A stretch of 64,000 nucleotides of DNA. It comes from Dipteris shenzhenensis (taxonomy: Eukaryota > Polypodiophyta > Polypodiopsida > Gleicheniales). A program made the position numbers and the translations under genes. Each line of letters begins with the position of its first letter. Position 1 is the first letter of the stretch. The stretch lies in the NCBI GenBank assembly GCA_047967505.1, contig CM106538.1. One strand, given 5' to 3'. Below are positions 11,477 to 23,870 of this stretch, piece after piece. Under the pieces are notes generated by a model, which searched no databases, had not been told where the DNA came from, and saw nothing but the letters and a program-made list of their open reading frames with translations.

Positions 11477-14400
11477 TACATTTCGTCCTCGAAATGTAGA
11501 TGTGAAAATTACATCAATGCAAGTGCAAGGTACATGGAAAAATATGACTCAAGGAGCTATATCGACTGCCTGTCCTTCATCCCCTCTTTTTCAGCCTGTT
11601 TCTTATCCTTTTCTCCTACACTCCCTCTCTGGCTGTTGTTTTACCTTAGCTAGCTGCTGCTCTAGATTGGTTTTTCCACAGACAAAGAATCGACCATAAC
11701 TTTTTAGGTTTGCTCAGATCATTTTGAAGTGAAAAGAAATTTTGTTGTTTAGAAGATAAGATACATTTTTCTCTTCAACATCAAGGAAAAATTTGTGCTG
11801 TTTGGCCGCTATGAGCATCACAAGAAGGGGGGTCCCTAGCAGACTGTCGTTTTTCTTTATAATGAATGATAGAAACTAGAGAAACAACCTTCATGTGCTA
11901 CAAAATTGGCATCATCTTTGCCTAACACTAGGAAAAGTGAGGTAATACTTCTTCTCTAAGAGCAGATTCTCTTGGTCAAGAAGGAGAACAATGAATTGAA
12001 GCAAAAATTTTAGGATCTAGAGGAATAGCTCAAGAAGAAGCACAAGGAGTTCTTATTTTCTTTGAGTCAAGGGATGAAAGAACGCAAGTTCTTAGACAAT
12101 CCAACAAGTTGAAAAGTTTATAGGTGTGGATAGCAGAGGAACTCACAAAGACTCAACTAAGTAACAAAAGCTCAGAATTAGCAAAGGTGAAGGCGGCCAG
12201 AAAAGAAGGAAAATGGGATGTCTGCAGAGATGACAAGGCTTTGATCAAGGATTTTAAAGTTAAACCAATAGGCCCTCAACCTATAATTGATGTATGATCT
12301 CCATTTTTTTTCTTCTTCTTTTGTTTACTAGTTGAACCAGGTGTAAGAACCAGGTGTAAAGGGAACTTGACATGATTATATCTTGTCTTTTGAGACATAA
12401 TACCCAAAACATTTTTTTTGCTTTTAAAAAAAAGGCTCAAGGGGGAAATGCTGGCTGATGAGGATATGTTGATGAAAATGCACGATCCATGTCAATGATG
12501 ATCGAGATGAGGGAGGATCCCCCACCTCTAAAGTACGCACTACTCCACCTAGGTCCCAAATGAAAGTAGAGAAGTCAAATGGCTCCCAAAGTGAAGGTGA
12601 GAAACTCCAAGTGGTCACTAAAGATGATGTCAATGATGGTGTTGATGAAGCACAAGTAGAGCCTCCAAGGTACATGCCAGAATCCCACAAATACATGAAA
12701 AGAGTAGGCACTCTAACAACTACTACCTATAGGTATGAATGAAAAAGTACAAGGCTTGAAAGTGGATATGATGGAGCTAACACCTTGAGGAGGTTTATCA
12801 ATGAAGTGCTCATGGATGAAGGAAGAGACTACTCCTCCTATGATGTGGCAATGAGAGGGATAGAAGTCTCTACCACCAAGGATCAAAGAGTGTCTATATG
12901 TGTCGAGTGAACTGCCTATTGGTGAAGAAAGTGACATTCCCTCAAATGATGTGGTAGTATGAAGGGGAGAAGTCTATATCACATTATGCAAAGGAGTGGT
13001 GCTCATAGATGAAGATAGGGTGTTTCTCAATCAAGAATCATGATAGCTCATAAGGATACTTGATGGCATAGATAAATCAAAGGGTGGCATGTCAATGGGA
13101 TAGAACACGGGCTGTATTGTAAGACATCCCAATGAAGCTTTGGGTAAAATAAGTTGAGATGATCCTGCAATTGTGGCAAGAAGCATGACAAACCAAGACT
13201 GCCAGAACAACTAATGACTATTGAAAAGTGGAATCATGATGTACAATCCAAGATCCCTGAACTGTACCACTAATCTCATCATAGGCATACTATAGAAAAG
13301 GTATTGATGCCCACAAATCCTTGTAGCTACAAAGGAACAGTGATATGTAGCTAATAAGGGCAGTATCATGCTGTGGAGTTGGCTTGAAAAGGCACACATC
13401 AATGAGGGGAGGTGGAATGTGAGGGAATACATCCATGAGGAGGTGCTCTACCATGCTTGAAATGTACAATGGTATGCAATCACCCACGAGATAAAATATG
13501 ATTTTGAGTAAAACTGTCGATGCCACACAAGAGGAAGTGTCAAGGAAAAGAAAAAAAGAGGCATAAGGTGTGTAAATATAGAAAATAAAGACAGAGGGGT
13601 AGGTGTGTATGATAACAAAGAGAAAAGAGTAAAATTTACAAAGGAGGGGAGGTTTGAAAAAAAGGAAAGGGGATCAAAATGAAATGGTGAGAGAGGGGGG
13701 TGTAAGGGGCACATATTGGGTAAGGGGGGTGAAAATAATTAAAAGTGGGGGGAGATATATTTGAAGTTATGGAAGGGGAATTAGAAAATGAGGGGGTAGG
13801 GAGTGGCAGGGAGTATGAGGTGGAGGGGGAAAGATAAGGGGTGAGGTGAGGTGAGGATATGGTGATCTGGAGGGCATAGATAGGTGGGGAGGTGAGTGGA
13901 TGTCAGGGGGTTAGGTAAGGTGGGTGTATGAGTGGATGGGGAGGTGAGGGGGTTAGTTGTTGGTAGGGGTGAAAGAGGTGGTAGATTAGGGGTGTATCAC
14001 CCCACCACACAGCTTGTGTAAATCATGTGCTCTCCTCCCATCTCGTTTTGTTGATGCCACCTATTGACGATGCTTGTAACTCTCCACTCTTGTCGCCTCC
14101 ACTGCTCGTCCTCTCGCATGAATCTTTGTCATCTATTTTTGCATCATGTATCGAGCTACTAGCTAGACTATAATAGAAACCTAACCATTTTGCCTGTGTG
14201 TTACATTTGTGGTGGGTTTAATCATGGTTGTTGCTTGTATAGTCATCAATGTGACTATCATTTTTGTTGATTAGCACACCGAAGAGATCACAAACTTCAT
14301 CTTGAATGTGGCTCCTTTAAAAAGCCAACAAATGCCCAAATAAGAAGAACCACAACTCTATTGAAACCCAATGCGGCTCCCCAATGCTAGAGAGAGGTGG

Positions 14401-15460
14401 TTGTGGCATCTACCCTCCTCCTCACTCCACCCCACTCTTTCCTTGAGCTTTCAAATGTCCTCTTGCTGTATGATGGCTGCATGGACTTATTTTGGCCACA
14501 AATGGTTCTTCAATATGGCCATGGTCCCAATCTTGAGTGCAATTGACGTTTTGTGTCCTGTTTGGCTCTATCAATCACTTGTTGCTATCAATTATAGGAG
14601 TAGTGCTACAAGTTCTCTCCTCCTCTATTGATCTACACTCTACCATAGAGAGTAAAACATGAGAATGTGATGCTCTAGTCAAGCTCTCTAGCAGTGCTAC
14701 AAGTTCACTTCTCCTCTGTTGTTCTACACTCTACCACAGAAAGTAAAACATGGGAGTGTGCTGCTCTAGCCAAGCTGTCTATGTAGATGTTGAAGGGCTT
14801 GTGGAGATGGTAGCGAGTTTTCTGTGCACTCTTCTAGCAAGCAAGCTATTTTTTTCTTTGGCTCTCCTTTCTCTTTCTCTTCTTTGTTTGTGGTATACTA
14901 CAGGCTCTTTTTTTTTTGGGGGGGGGTCAACTGTGCTCTGCAGATGATAGTGACAATGACTGTTCGTTGCCTGGCCATCCCATGTAACTAAGCAAGCATA
15001 CAATCAAGCATTAAAATGATCTAGATGCCATGCACTTTGCCTTTGATTTTGTGCCCATGTCTTGGCATCATAGCATTACATTCCCAACAAGTCTTTACGT
15101 GATCTATACAGATGATAGCACATGACTTTAGATATTACAATTACATGGAAAAAATGACCTGACAGAGTTAAACAAGGGGAGACAATGCTTAAATAAGGTC
15201 TTTTTGCACTCAACTTGGAGTATGTTGAATTCATTTTATTTTTTGATCCCCATTGCTGGCACCTGGCCGACTTGTCTTGTTACTGCTGCCACATGCTTTT
15301 AAGCTGGTCGTTTTGCTGATCTTGCTCATCTTGCAAGCTGGTTCTTCTATTGCTATTTTAGCCTCCTTGTAGGATGGTCTGGAAGTCTTTATTACACGTT
15401 GATTTTTCTCTATGTCAACTTTTCTTCAGATTCTAATCTTCATGTATGCTGTAGACTAGA
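11477..15460 (-). other. Internal region of the minus-strand gypsy-like element, no pol recognised
   Basis: About 4 kb lies between the two LTR-like repeats. I see no protease, RT, RNase H or integrase motif on either strand, so the element is non-autonomous or its interior has been replaced. Notable contents are a Glu/Lys-rich plus-strand frame at 12,560-12,742, a G-rich stretch on the plus strand at about 13,560-14,000 (repeated 'ggtgagggg', 'gtgaggtgagg'), a 97-bp tandem duplication at 14,597-14,790, and a T9G8-like homopolymer junction near 14,909-14,927. Confidence 0.5.
14597..14790. repeat. ~97-bp tandem duplication
   Basis: The unit beginning 'agtgctacaagttc(t/a)' and containing 'ctctaccatagagagtaaaa' is repeated once, with about 10-12 differences. 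The copies are 14,597-14,693 and 14,694-14,790. Confidence 0.8.
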
Positions 15461-15479
15461 CCCGACAATGGAACCAAAA
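15461..15479 (-). promoter_or_regulatory. Degenerate gypsy primer-binding site
   Basis: The minus strand reads TTTTGGTTCCATTGTCGGG right after the LTR end (...ggattaacac). It resembles the TTTGGCGCCGTTGCCGGGG-type sites seen in plant gypsy elements, with several changes. It supports a minus-strand orientation and places the 5' LTR to its right. Confidence 0.5.
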
Positions 15480-15480
15480 G

Positions 15481-16305
15481 TGTTAATCCAATTCACCATT
15501 GGGTGTCTGTGGGGCGATGGAAGCCACATAGGAGGTGAAAAACCATAAACTAAAAACCAATGAGACTAAAAACCAACAAACTAATCTACGAAAAGGAACC
15601 TATACTATAATGGAAAGCAACCTAAAATCTAGCTTAACATAGCATAAAGGACAAATAGTAAATAAAAGAAAAGTCCAACTCTCTCAACTTACTTCAACTC
15701 ACTCTCTTGCTCTCACCCTTCTCTCTTAACACCTACCCTCCCATCAAACCACCACAGGCAAGGCATAGGCATCATATGAGATGCCCATCCTAACCATACA
15801 AAGTCTAGACACACAAGTATATGGAGGGATGAATAAAGTTTCTAGAGGTATGCCATCCACATGCACCACCATGAAGAACCTCTAAGATGAGAAGAAAGGA
15901 AATCCACTCAAGTGATTAGACAAGACACTTTTCTACTCTAAATTACACACAAGAATGTATAATATCACATTAGGATCCATCTTAAAGCAACCTCAAGCCT
16001 CTCACTTTCAAAGGAATGTGCACACAACAAGTCTCATAGAATGATACAAGCACACAAGGAGGAGAAACAAGAGTGGATTCCAAGCTAAGCTAGAGGAACA
16101 AGGACTCCTCCCACCATGCTCTCAATATATAGATAGAAGAGGCTAACCTTGTGCCATGTGTCATACAATGAGAGGCTGAATCGATCGTAATTAGTGGGAT
16201 GTGGAGGTGCATCTAATCCTCCTACCATGAGCCTACCATACGGTACAAACCATATGATATATGCACACAAAAATGTAATACAACTATAGTGCAAAATGTG
16301 TTAAC
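15481..16305 (-). repeat. 5' LTR of the minus-strand gypsy-like element
   Basis: This is the direct-repeat partner of 10,577-11,459. It lacks about 65 bp that the other copy has near the outer end, switching directly from 'gcaaaatgtg' to 'ttaacc'. It carries 'aatatatagatagaag', a plausible TATA region when read on either strand. No TSD could be identified. Confidence 0.65.
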
Positions 16306-16480
16306 CAGACAAATCCTGCATGTAATACAAGCAAACATTAGTCCCCAAAATCAAAAAGTGAAATGAAAAAAATAGGACAACAACACATACTTGCACAGAA
16401 CTACCAAAATCCCCTTCCCCTATTGAGACTCCACTTGAAGAAGTTCCCAATGCACAAAACCATCCACCTTCTTTGTATGT

Positions 16481-16867
16481 CAAAACATTTCCATACTCTC
16501 TCCCATTTCTAACCTCATCAAGGATTTGATAACTTCTCATATGTATCTTGAACTTGCAAATTAGACGTATGATTATACTATTGAAAAGAATCAATACTAT
16601 CATGACCAAACATTTCCATACTCTCTCCCATTTCTAACCTCATCAAGGATTTGATAACTTCTCATATGCATTTTGAACTTGCAAATTAGATGTATGATTA
16701 TACTATTGAAAAAAATCAATGCTATCATGACCAATTATAAGCATTCCAACCTCACCCACACATTATACATTATCATAAGACTCATGAAAAGAATCAATAC
16801 TATCATGACCAATTACAAGCATTCCAACCTCACCCACACATTATACATTATCAAAAGACTCATGACA
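16481..16867. repeat. Two adjacent tandem duplications (125-bp and 79-bp units)
   Basis: A ~125-bp unit starting 'caaaacatttccatactctc' occurs at 16,481-16,605 and again at 16,606-16,730. It is followed by a 79-bp unit starting 'accaattataagcattcc' at 16,729-16,807, with a partial copy at 16,808-16,867. The second unit reuses the end of the first ('gaatcaatactatcatgac'), suggesting stepwise slippage or unequal exchange. Confidence 0.85.
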
Positions 16868-16870
16868 GTA

Positions 16871-18520
16871 CTTTGAAGGCTCCTATTACAAGCTGTTGAC
16901 GCCCCCAAACCATAATTTTCCATCATGTTACAAACATTCAAAGCCAAACTCTTTCTCCTCTCCACACCATTCTTGTTATACCAAATCTACAAGGCCAAAA
17001 CAAGGTCAAATCAAAGAACATCTTAAAAAAAAGTCAACAATCTAAATCATAGACACATAGACTCAAACATACAAAACCACGAGATTCAAAATTGGTTGGA
17101 AAAATAAAAACTTTAGATTCACACAAGCATCATAACTAGAAAAAGGGAATAAGTTGTTTCTGTATTAACAATATATAAATTTTAAAACTATGTTTACTTC
17201 ATGAACTTTAAGAGTAGGATGTAGTATTTATCCTTGTTATGATTCACATCATCCTTGTAGTCCTTATAAAATAGTTCATTATACCTACAACAAACACAAA
17301 CATATCAAACCCTCTAATTAGATACCAACAATATGCAAGAATGGAAACATGCTCCAAGAAACCAGGTCGATGCAAGATCGAGTGTACCCATTGCAAGACT
17401 ATTTTTGGGGCTTTTTTGGGGCCATACTAAGACAGGATAGTGGATGAGATTTCAAATTCAAAGTAGGCTCGTGATCTTATAGGGGTTTTTCTTGATGTAA
17501 TGATTGTCTCATAATTCCTAGCTACCACATGCCATTTGATAAGTCAACATATACTACAATTGTTAGCAATTACCATTGCAATTGCCTATGTACCAAGCAA
17601 ACTTCAATTGGCATGTAAAATTAATCATGAGCATCCTTCAATTCATCAAAGTCAATATGACCCTTTAGGGGTCTCCTTTAAGGGGGGCAAGGGCCATATT
17701 GATAAGCCATATATGTCCTATGGCATCATGCAACTACCAAACCACCATGGTGACATGTAATTCCATGTAAAACATCACGATGGCTGGAACAATATGGTAT
17801 CAAGCTTTAATTCTCTTTTATGCATGCATTCAAATAATTATGAGTTGTCTTCAATCAATAGAAATTCAGGCATCCAATTAATCATGTGTCTGCATCATTC
17901 CCATTAGTGTTGGAATAAAGAATTTTTTTGAGCCCTTAATATTAAGGCCAGATTAGGATCTTAAACTTTCCCAAATCATATAAATGCTAGGATTTTCAAA
18001 TAAAACATGTACATTCTATCCCTTAAAATTCAAGGGCATCCTTGAATCCCAATTGGGATCTCTTTATTTTTGTAAGCACTAATGTCATTCAATGAGCTAC
18101 CAAATTCGAGCCAAATTAATCATGCATGCCAGCTCGGTGGCATGTCCAAATCATCATGAGCTATCTTCAATCAGTTAAAATTTGATCCGTATAATACACC
18201 CAATTCATCATGCATGTGATCTGCATGGCTTTACTCCCATGATTGGGCCATGAAATTAAGTCTCAATGACTAATAATTAATTGCTAACTCTACTTAATCG
18301 CATGTAAGACCTCTGACCCTCACTCTGCATGCAAGCCTAAAGGTTGTCATTTGATGCATGTGTGAGAATCATGACTATAGCTTGAATCATCATTACATTC
18401 TTAAATTGACACCTCCCTTGAATACTCCCATGTATTGAGTCATTGTCATTTCACTCCTTTGTTGTTCTCATCCTTACTCCCTTGCATTTAGCCATCTTGA
18501 ATTTTCTACAGCTTTTATCC
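16871..18520. other. Unassigned intergenic DNA
   Basis: AT-rich sequence with frequent 'atcatgcatg' and 'aattaatcatg' motifs. No credible ORF, LTR pair or RNA gene was found. Confidence 0.5.
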
Positions 18521-18559
18521 CCTCTTGTAGCTTCTATCCCCTCTCACAATGGATCTTGT

Positions 18560-18845
18560 TGGATGAATTGAGTTCCTAAACTTGCCATCCATCTCTCCCC
18601 AATGGATCTCTCTAGACACATCTAGCTCCAAATCTCGCCACCTATCCCCTTCCCAATGGGTCCAATGGAGACATCGATTTCCAAAGCCATCTAGCCCCTC
18701 CTTGATGGATCCCTTTGGATACACCAAGTTTCAAAACTTGCCATCCAAACCCTTTCGAATGGGTGCCTATGGACACACCAAGTTCCAAAAATTGCCATCT
18801 ACCCCCTCTTCAATGGATATCTCTAGACACACTAAGTTTAAATGG
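18560..18845. repeat. 57-bp minisatellite in an open frame
   Basis: About five diverged copies of a ~57-bp unit ('...ccaatggatctctctagaca...') run in tandem. Because 57 is a multiple of three, a 109-codon frame (18,582-18,911) stays open across them and reads as a 19-residue repeat with a recurring G/R-(H/Y)-T-K-F-Q core. The open frame is probably a by-product of the repeat rather than evidence of a gene. Confidence 0.75.
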
Positions 18846-18974
18846 ATGAGAAGGAAAGGTAGAGAGAGAAGAAGTAGAGAAGTAGGTCAAGTACTTGCAT
18901 CAGGAACTTGAATGCACTAGAACAGTTCTAGGAAGGCCTTGGCTACACAAGGTGAAAGTTGTTCAAAAGTGTGA

Positions 18975-20736
18975 TATTGGGGGGAATTGATTTTGCGGGG
19001 AAAAGATAAGAAGGTGCACTACGACATTAGAAGTTGTAAAAAGGAAGTTGCAAGGAGGAGTCTTCAACATCAGAAATCTTGAGCTCTGACTTAGCCAATG
19101 AAGAAGAAGAGACATGGTATAGCTCCAAGGAGTCCAACTCAAAGGGTGAGGTGGAAGGAGTGGCCTTTAGTCTTTGTCTTAGTGCTGATTTGGAGGAGTC
19201 AGGAGGGAACAAGATGGTGGTATAAGAGGATCCTGCAAAGACACTCCATGTGAAGGGTGTGGAGCACACTCAACAATGCCAATGCAATGAAAAGCTTCTT
19301 GGAGACTCTCTATCATGTAGTGAGAAGCTCCAGTACATGGATATGTTAGATAATTTTCCATATTTCTTTGCAACAAGCAATTCATAGGTTCAACCAATCT
19401 TGCTTGTGGAGCATAAGATTGAGTTGAAGCCAGAAAGCAAGCCAATCATGCAATGCTTAAGGCGATTGGGGGCGATCCAAGCTGAGCACTAAAGGAAGAG
19501 GTAACACAACTACTTAAGGCTGGATTCATCTTTCTTGTTGATGATTCAAAATGGACATCTCCTGTAGTTGTCACACCAAAGAAAGGAAATAAGTGGTAGG
19601 TTTGTGTGGGATTTCATTCTCTGAATGCATGCACCAAGAGGGATCATTTTCCTTTTCCACTTGAAGATGAAATACTAGACCAAGTAGCAAGGAATGAGAT
19701 GTATTTTGTATGTGATGGGTATTCTAGGCACTTTCAAATTCGCATATAGGAGAAAGAAAAAAAGAAGACATCATTTGTCACAACTTAGGGAGTCTTTGCT
19801 TACAGAGTGATTCCTTTTGGGTTGACCAATGCATCAGCTACATTTCAAAGCTTCATGATTTAAATGCCTGAGTCTTACTTGGGAGACTTCATTAGGGTGT
19901 TTTTAGCTGATTTTTGCATTTATTCTCAATGCATAGATCACATGGATAAGTAAAAGATGGCCTTAGCTAGGATTGATGGAGCAAAAGATTGTCTAAATCC
20001 TAGCAAGTGTCATTTGTCTCAAACGAAAGTAGTTTTGTTGGGGCATATTGTGTTAAAAGAAGGCTTGCAAATGGATCCTGACAAGGTTCAAGCAATCATG
20101 TCATTGCCACCTCCTGATAGTGTGACTGGTGTTCACTTAATTCTAGGAAAGAGTAAGTATTATCAATGCTTTTGTGATGAGTTCATAGAGATAGTGCATC
20201 CAATGAACTTGTTGACAAGAAAAGGAGTTTATTTCCGATGGGGTGTGTAGCAACAATAGTCTTTTCAACAACTTAAGGAGGCCATGAGTAAGGGCCCAAT
20301 ATTAAAGTCCCTTGATTGGTTCCAAGAATTTTATATAAATCCAATTGTATCTTTGCATTGAGTTGGTGCCATATTGCTACAAAAAGAGAGTCAAGTGGAA
20401 TGCAACCCATCTATTATGCCAAGTGATACAGAGGTGGAAACAAGATATGAAGAGATGGAGCAACAAGCTCTCTCTTTGGTGTATTCAGTCAAAAAGCTTT
20501 GCTCCTATTTATTTCCTCAACCCCTTTCTTCCTTATCTCTCAATCTGTATTAGCATATCTAGTCTGCAAGCCTTATCTCGGTGGTAGATTTGCAAAATGG
20601 TTGTCAGAGCTTTAGGATTTCTTTCTCTTTTGTCACTAAAAATACCATTAGGTCTACTATGGAAGATTTCGTCACACAGGATGGGAGGTTCTAGGACAAG
20701 AAAAGAAATGTAAGGAGGAATCATGAAAGGGAGACA
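18975..20736 (+). pseudogene. Ty3/gypsy pol copy B, 5' segment (linker, RT, RNase H)
   Basis: This is a decayed relative of the pol at 47,838-51,298, alignable from 'gggaattgattttgc' onward. It keeps the acidic linker, the RT start (VEHKIELKPESKPIMQ), the PKKGNK and VGFHSLNACTKRDHF blocks, the fingers/palm (RVIPFGLTNASATFQSFM), the catalytic box mutated from FLDDF to FLADF, and a connection region at 19,957-20,250 (NPSKCHLSQTKVVLLGHIVL). In-frame stops and indels are frequent, and loss of the first catalytic aspartate alone would abolish polymerase activity. It is interrupted at 20,736 by element C1 and resumes at 23,350. Confidence 0.85.
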
Positions 20737-21024
20737 TGTTAAAAGCAAGAGATCAAGGAGGCTCAAAGTAGACTGAATAAGACATGAGAGGGAGATAGCA
20801 AATTTATATCTCAATTCAACAATACATGATAGGCCTCTTATATAGAGAGTGCCCTTTGAATATTCAACACTTGTGGGATCCTCTAATCCACATCTCTCCT
20901 TGTGGATATCCTTGATCCACATCTCCACATCATGCAGTCCACATCCTAGGGTGGCTACTTTAATACATTCCTTATCACATACCTTAGCCTTCAATCTATG
21001 TGCACATGGCACCATATCTCAATA
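20737..21024 (-). repeat. 3' LTR of C1
   Basis: Plus strand starts TGTTAAAAGCAAG and ends CTCAATA, where the partner has CTCAACA. It contains 'cttatatagagag', a probable TATA region. The adjoining purine tract is seen on the minus strand (caaggggagg). Confidence 0.85.
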
Positions 21025-23049
21025 CCTCCCCTTGGTGCCATGATCCATTGGCTACTGCAAGGTGGTCAGATGTGAGTTTACATTCCATCACCTCCCCTTA
21101 GTGCATGCATTGCTACTTATGGTGGTCAAGTTTGGTTTTTACATGTAAATACCTCCCCTGGGTGCTTTCATATAGCTACTCTCAAGTGGTCAGGCTTGAT
21201 TTACAAACATGTGGGCTAAAGGTGGCAAGGTTTTGCTTCTCAATACTTGATGTCAATGGCCTTCTCTTCTTTGCTTGATGTATCTTGATGCATAATTCTT
21301 TGATCTTCCATATGCCTTATTACTTTATGTGTGGATGCCATGTTCTGTGTTATGGTCATCTCATACACTTGTGCTTCTGGCATGCTTATGACAGCGATGT
21401 GTACATTCATGATTTGATTTGTCATTTTTTGCAAAGGTATTACCAATTGATTTCTTTCAATATTGGAAATGTCTAATTACATACAATGATTTTGATCTAA
21501 AAGACACGTAGGCTCAAAAAGGCGATTACTTTTCCTTTTTGGAGCGCATGCAAATTCTTCCTGGATTGGAAGTTATGGCTTGTCGAAGGTTCTAAGAAGA
21601 AGAGGCTTTTGATGATGTGGCATATGGATTCACATGCTGCACTTACATTGTGCTTAGCAAGAGGTTATCATGCTTTGGTGGCACTACTAACTGTGCATGC
21701 TTATGTGGCAGTTAACCAATCCTGAACTTAAATCTTACCATGGTTTATTGTGGGTTGAGTTGACCAGACTTGGTTTCACTTAACCATTGACCAAGGTAAA
21801 GTTAAATTTAACCATAGTAAAGTCTTATCTTGCCACGTGTCTTTTTGAGAACCTTAGGAAGAAGGAAGGTGATGCAAAGGGTCGTTCTTCTCTAAATTGG
21901 TTGTTGGGCGCTGAGGAGCTCTTTCTTTCAAGTTCCATCGTCATAGGCATAAGTGCTTTGAGAGAATAGGCCGTCGCTCAGCCGCTCTGAGGTCCTAAGT
22001 CTGCTTGTAGGAGTCGTGTGGACTTGGAGCCGTGGCGGATTCTTGGAGAAGCTGCAGTCAGCTATCATAGCCACAGTTTGTAGAGGCCGTTGAAGCTCGT
22101 GAGGCTTTGGAGGTAGCTTGTTGGTGGAGATCACATTGAAGCTGATGGAGGTTGCTTGTGCTGGAGCAGGTTGTTCGCGAGCCGTGACTGTGTGACAAGA
22201 CCTTACAGGCAGCTGCTGTTGTGTTAGGTGGGGGCTGCCCATGAGTCGCTGTGATCTTAGAGGTCACCTGTACACGAATTTTGTATCTTCATTCATTCGT
22301 TGCATTCATGGCCTTTGTTCATTTTGGTTCCCTTGTTTTTGCACTGCTCGTCCATCCTTGTTATCAGAGTTCACGTCTTTCCTCTGCTCCTCAACATAGC
22401 CTCTTTCCTCATGGCACTTCAATCCACTCGGTTTGAATTGCCTTGTAGCTTTCAATTGATTACTACAGAGCACAATGCCCCATCAGGGGCTCCACCCACT
22501 CTACAGGAGTGACATATGCATCAGGCTCATCCTTGCCAGTCTCTCCCATTGTGTCAACTACATTCATCTTGTGCATTTTCAAGGGTTAGTACAAGGAACG
22601 TGCAACATGAAAGCCATCGAAAAGTCCAAAATGAAGAATTAAAGCCTAATCCTGAAGTCCAAATGCAACTACAAGTTTCACAGGACAAACCCTCATGGCT
22701 TAAAGACAATAGTTTATCTAAAGGTTTAAGGAGGCTGGCCAAGGATGCTATTGGATGTGAAGGGCTACCAATGTGCAAGGAGCACACGGGCTGCAGGAAG
22801 AGCATCCTCTAATGCTACATAAAAGAACACTACAAGAGATAATCTCTATCCTTTCTCTCGCTTGAATGAAGTTCTCTCTCTTTCTCTTGAAGAACTTCTT
22901 AAAATCTCTCAAAGAACTCACTGAGTCTCTCGAAGAAGATCACTCTCTCATGAAGAATGAATGGAAATTCAATCACTCAATCTCTGGATCTCTCTCATGA
23001 ATCATCACAAAGAAACACTCAAAGAAGAATGAACATGAGCAAGACCTAA

Positions 23050-23061
23050 GCTCTAATACCA
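23050..23061 (-). promoter_or_regulatory. Primer-binding site of C1
   Basis: The minus strand reads TGGTATTAGAGC, one base off the canonical initiator tRNA-Met site, directly next to the LTR end. Confidence 0.8.
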
Positions 23062-23349
23062 TGTTAAAAGCAAGAGGTCAAGGAGGCTCAAAGTAGACTG
23101 AATAAGACATGAGAGGGAGATAGCACATGTATATCTCAATTCAACAATACATGATAGGTCTTTTATATAGAGAGTTCCCTTTGAATAGTCAACACTTGTG
23201 GGATCCTCTGATCCACATCTCTCCTTGTGGATATCCTTGATCCACATCTCCACATCATGTAGTCCACATCCTAGGGTGGCTACTTTAATACATTCCTTAT
23301 CACATACCTTAGCCTTTAATCTATGTGCACATGGCACCATATCTCAACA
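23062..23349 (-). repeat. 5' LTR of C1
   Basis: Same length as the partner at 20,737-21,024 and starting TGTTAAAAGC. It ends CTCAACA, after which gypsy copy B resumes at once. Confidence 0.85.
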
Positions 23350-23450
23350 AGAGAGACACCACCAACAACTTTTGTTTTGCATTTGATGGGGCTTTTAGTC
23401 CTTCATGCCAACAAGGAGCCGAGGGGTTGGTCTTGATTAATTCTAAGGAA
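23350..23450 (+). pseudogene. Gypsy pol copy B, continuation (start of second RNase H)
   Basis: After C1 the sequence 'gacaccaccaacaacttttg' continues the gypsy frame, equivalent to 49,608-49,700 in the other copy. It covers the first strand of the archaeal-type RNase H (FDGAF-like, with a stop). Similarity is lost after about 23,450, so the remaining RNase H and the integrase are absent. Confidence 0.75.
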
Positions 23451-23454
23451 AACA

Positions 23455-23519
23455 TGTCCATCAGCACATAATAGAGGGAAACAACTCGTGCATCATCGCA
23501 CATCTAAGAGAAGAACCTA
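23455..23519. repeat. Minisatellite, left part, split by C2
   Basis: Units built on 'gtgcatcatc(g/a)cacatct' and 'agagggaaa' resemble the sequence resuming at 26,343. C2 therefore landed within a pre-existing repeat tract. Confidence 0.6.
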
Positions 23520-23870
23520 TGAGAAAGGTCCAATATATGATCGCCACTAAGCCTAGTGCACACAAGATCAACAGAAGAACTAAGGAGGCTCAAAGCACAC
23601 TAAATAAGACATGAGAGGGAGATAGCAAATCTATATCTATTGCAATGTGTTTATGTTCTCAACAATACATGATAGGCTTCTTATATAGAGAGAGCCTTAA
23701 GAATAGTCAAACCATGTGGGATCCTCTCATCCACATCTCTCCTTGTGGATATCCTCAATCCACATCTCCACATCATGTAGTCCACATCCTAGGGTGGCTA
23801 CTTTAATTCTTTCCTTATCACATACCTTTGCCCTTTAATCTATGTGCTCATGGCACCATATCTCTCAACA
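23520..23870 (-). repeat. 3' LTR of C2
   Basis: Plus strand runs TGAGAAAGGTCC to CTCTCAACA. It contains 'cttatatagagagagcc' as a TATA-like region and shares 'gtgggatcctct' and 'ccacatctctccttgtggat' with the C1 LTRs. Confidence 0.9.

Larger units (their letters stand above)
20737..23349 (-). mobile_element. Non-autonomous LTR retrotransposon C1
   Basis: A 2.6-kb element lies inside gypsy copy B. Its two LTRs (20,737-21,024 and 23,062-23,349) are both 288 bp and differ at about a dozen positions by eye. A primer-binding site lies at 23,050-23,061 and a purine tract at 21,025-21,034 (minus strand), giving a minus-strand orientation. Flanks are AGACA and AGAGA, a possible TSD with one mismatch. 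The interior holds no gag or pol that I recognise, so reverse transcriptase and integrase must have come from another element. It shares both terminal regions with C2, but the central part is different. Confidence 0.85.

Noticed and set aside
20533-21015. 160-residue minus-strand ORF and its near-copy at 23,053-23,340
   Set aside because: It spans the C1 LTR and is duplicated because the LTR is duplicated; not a protein gene.
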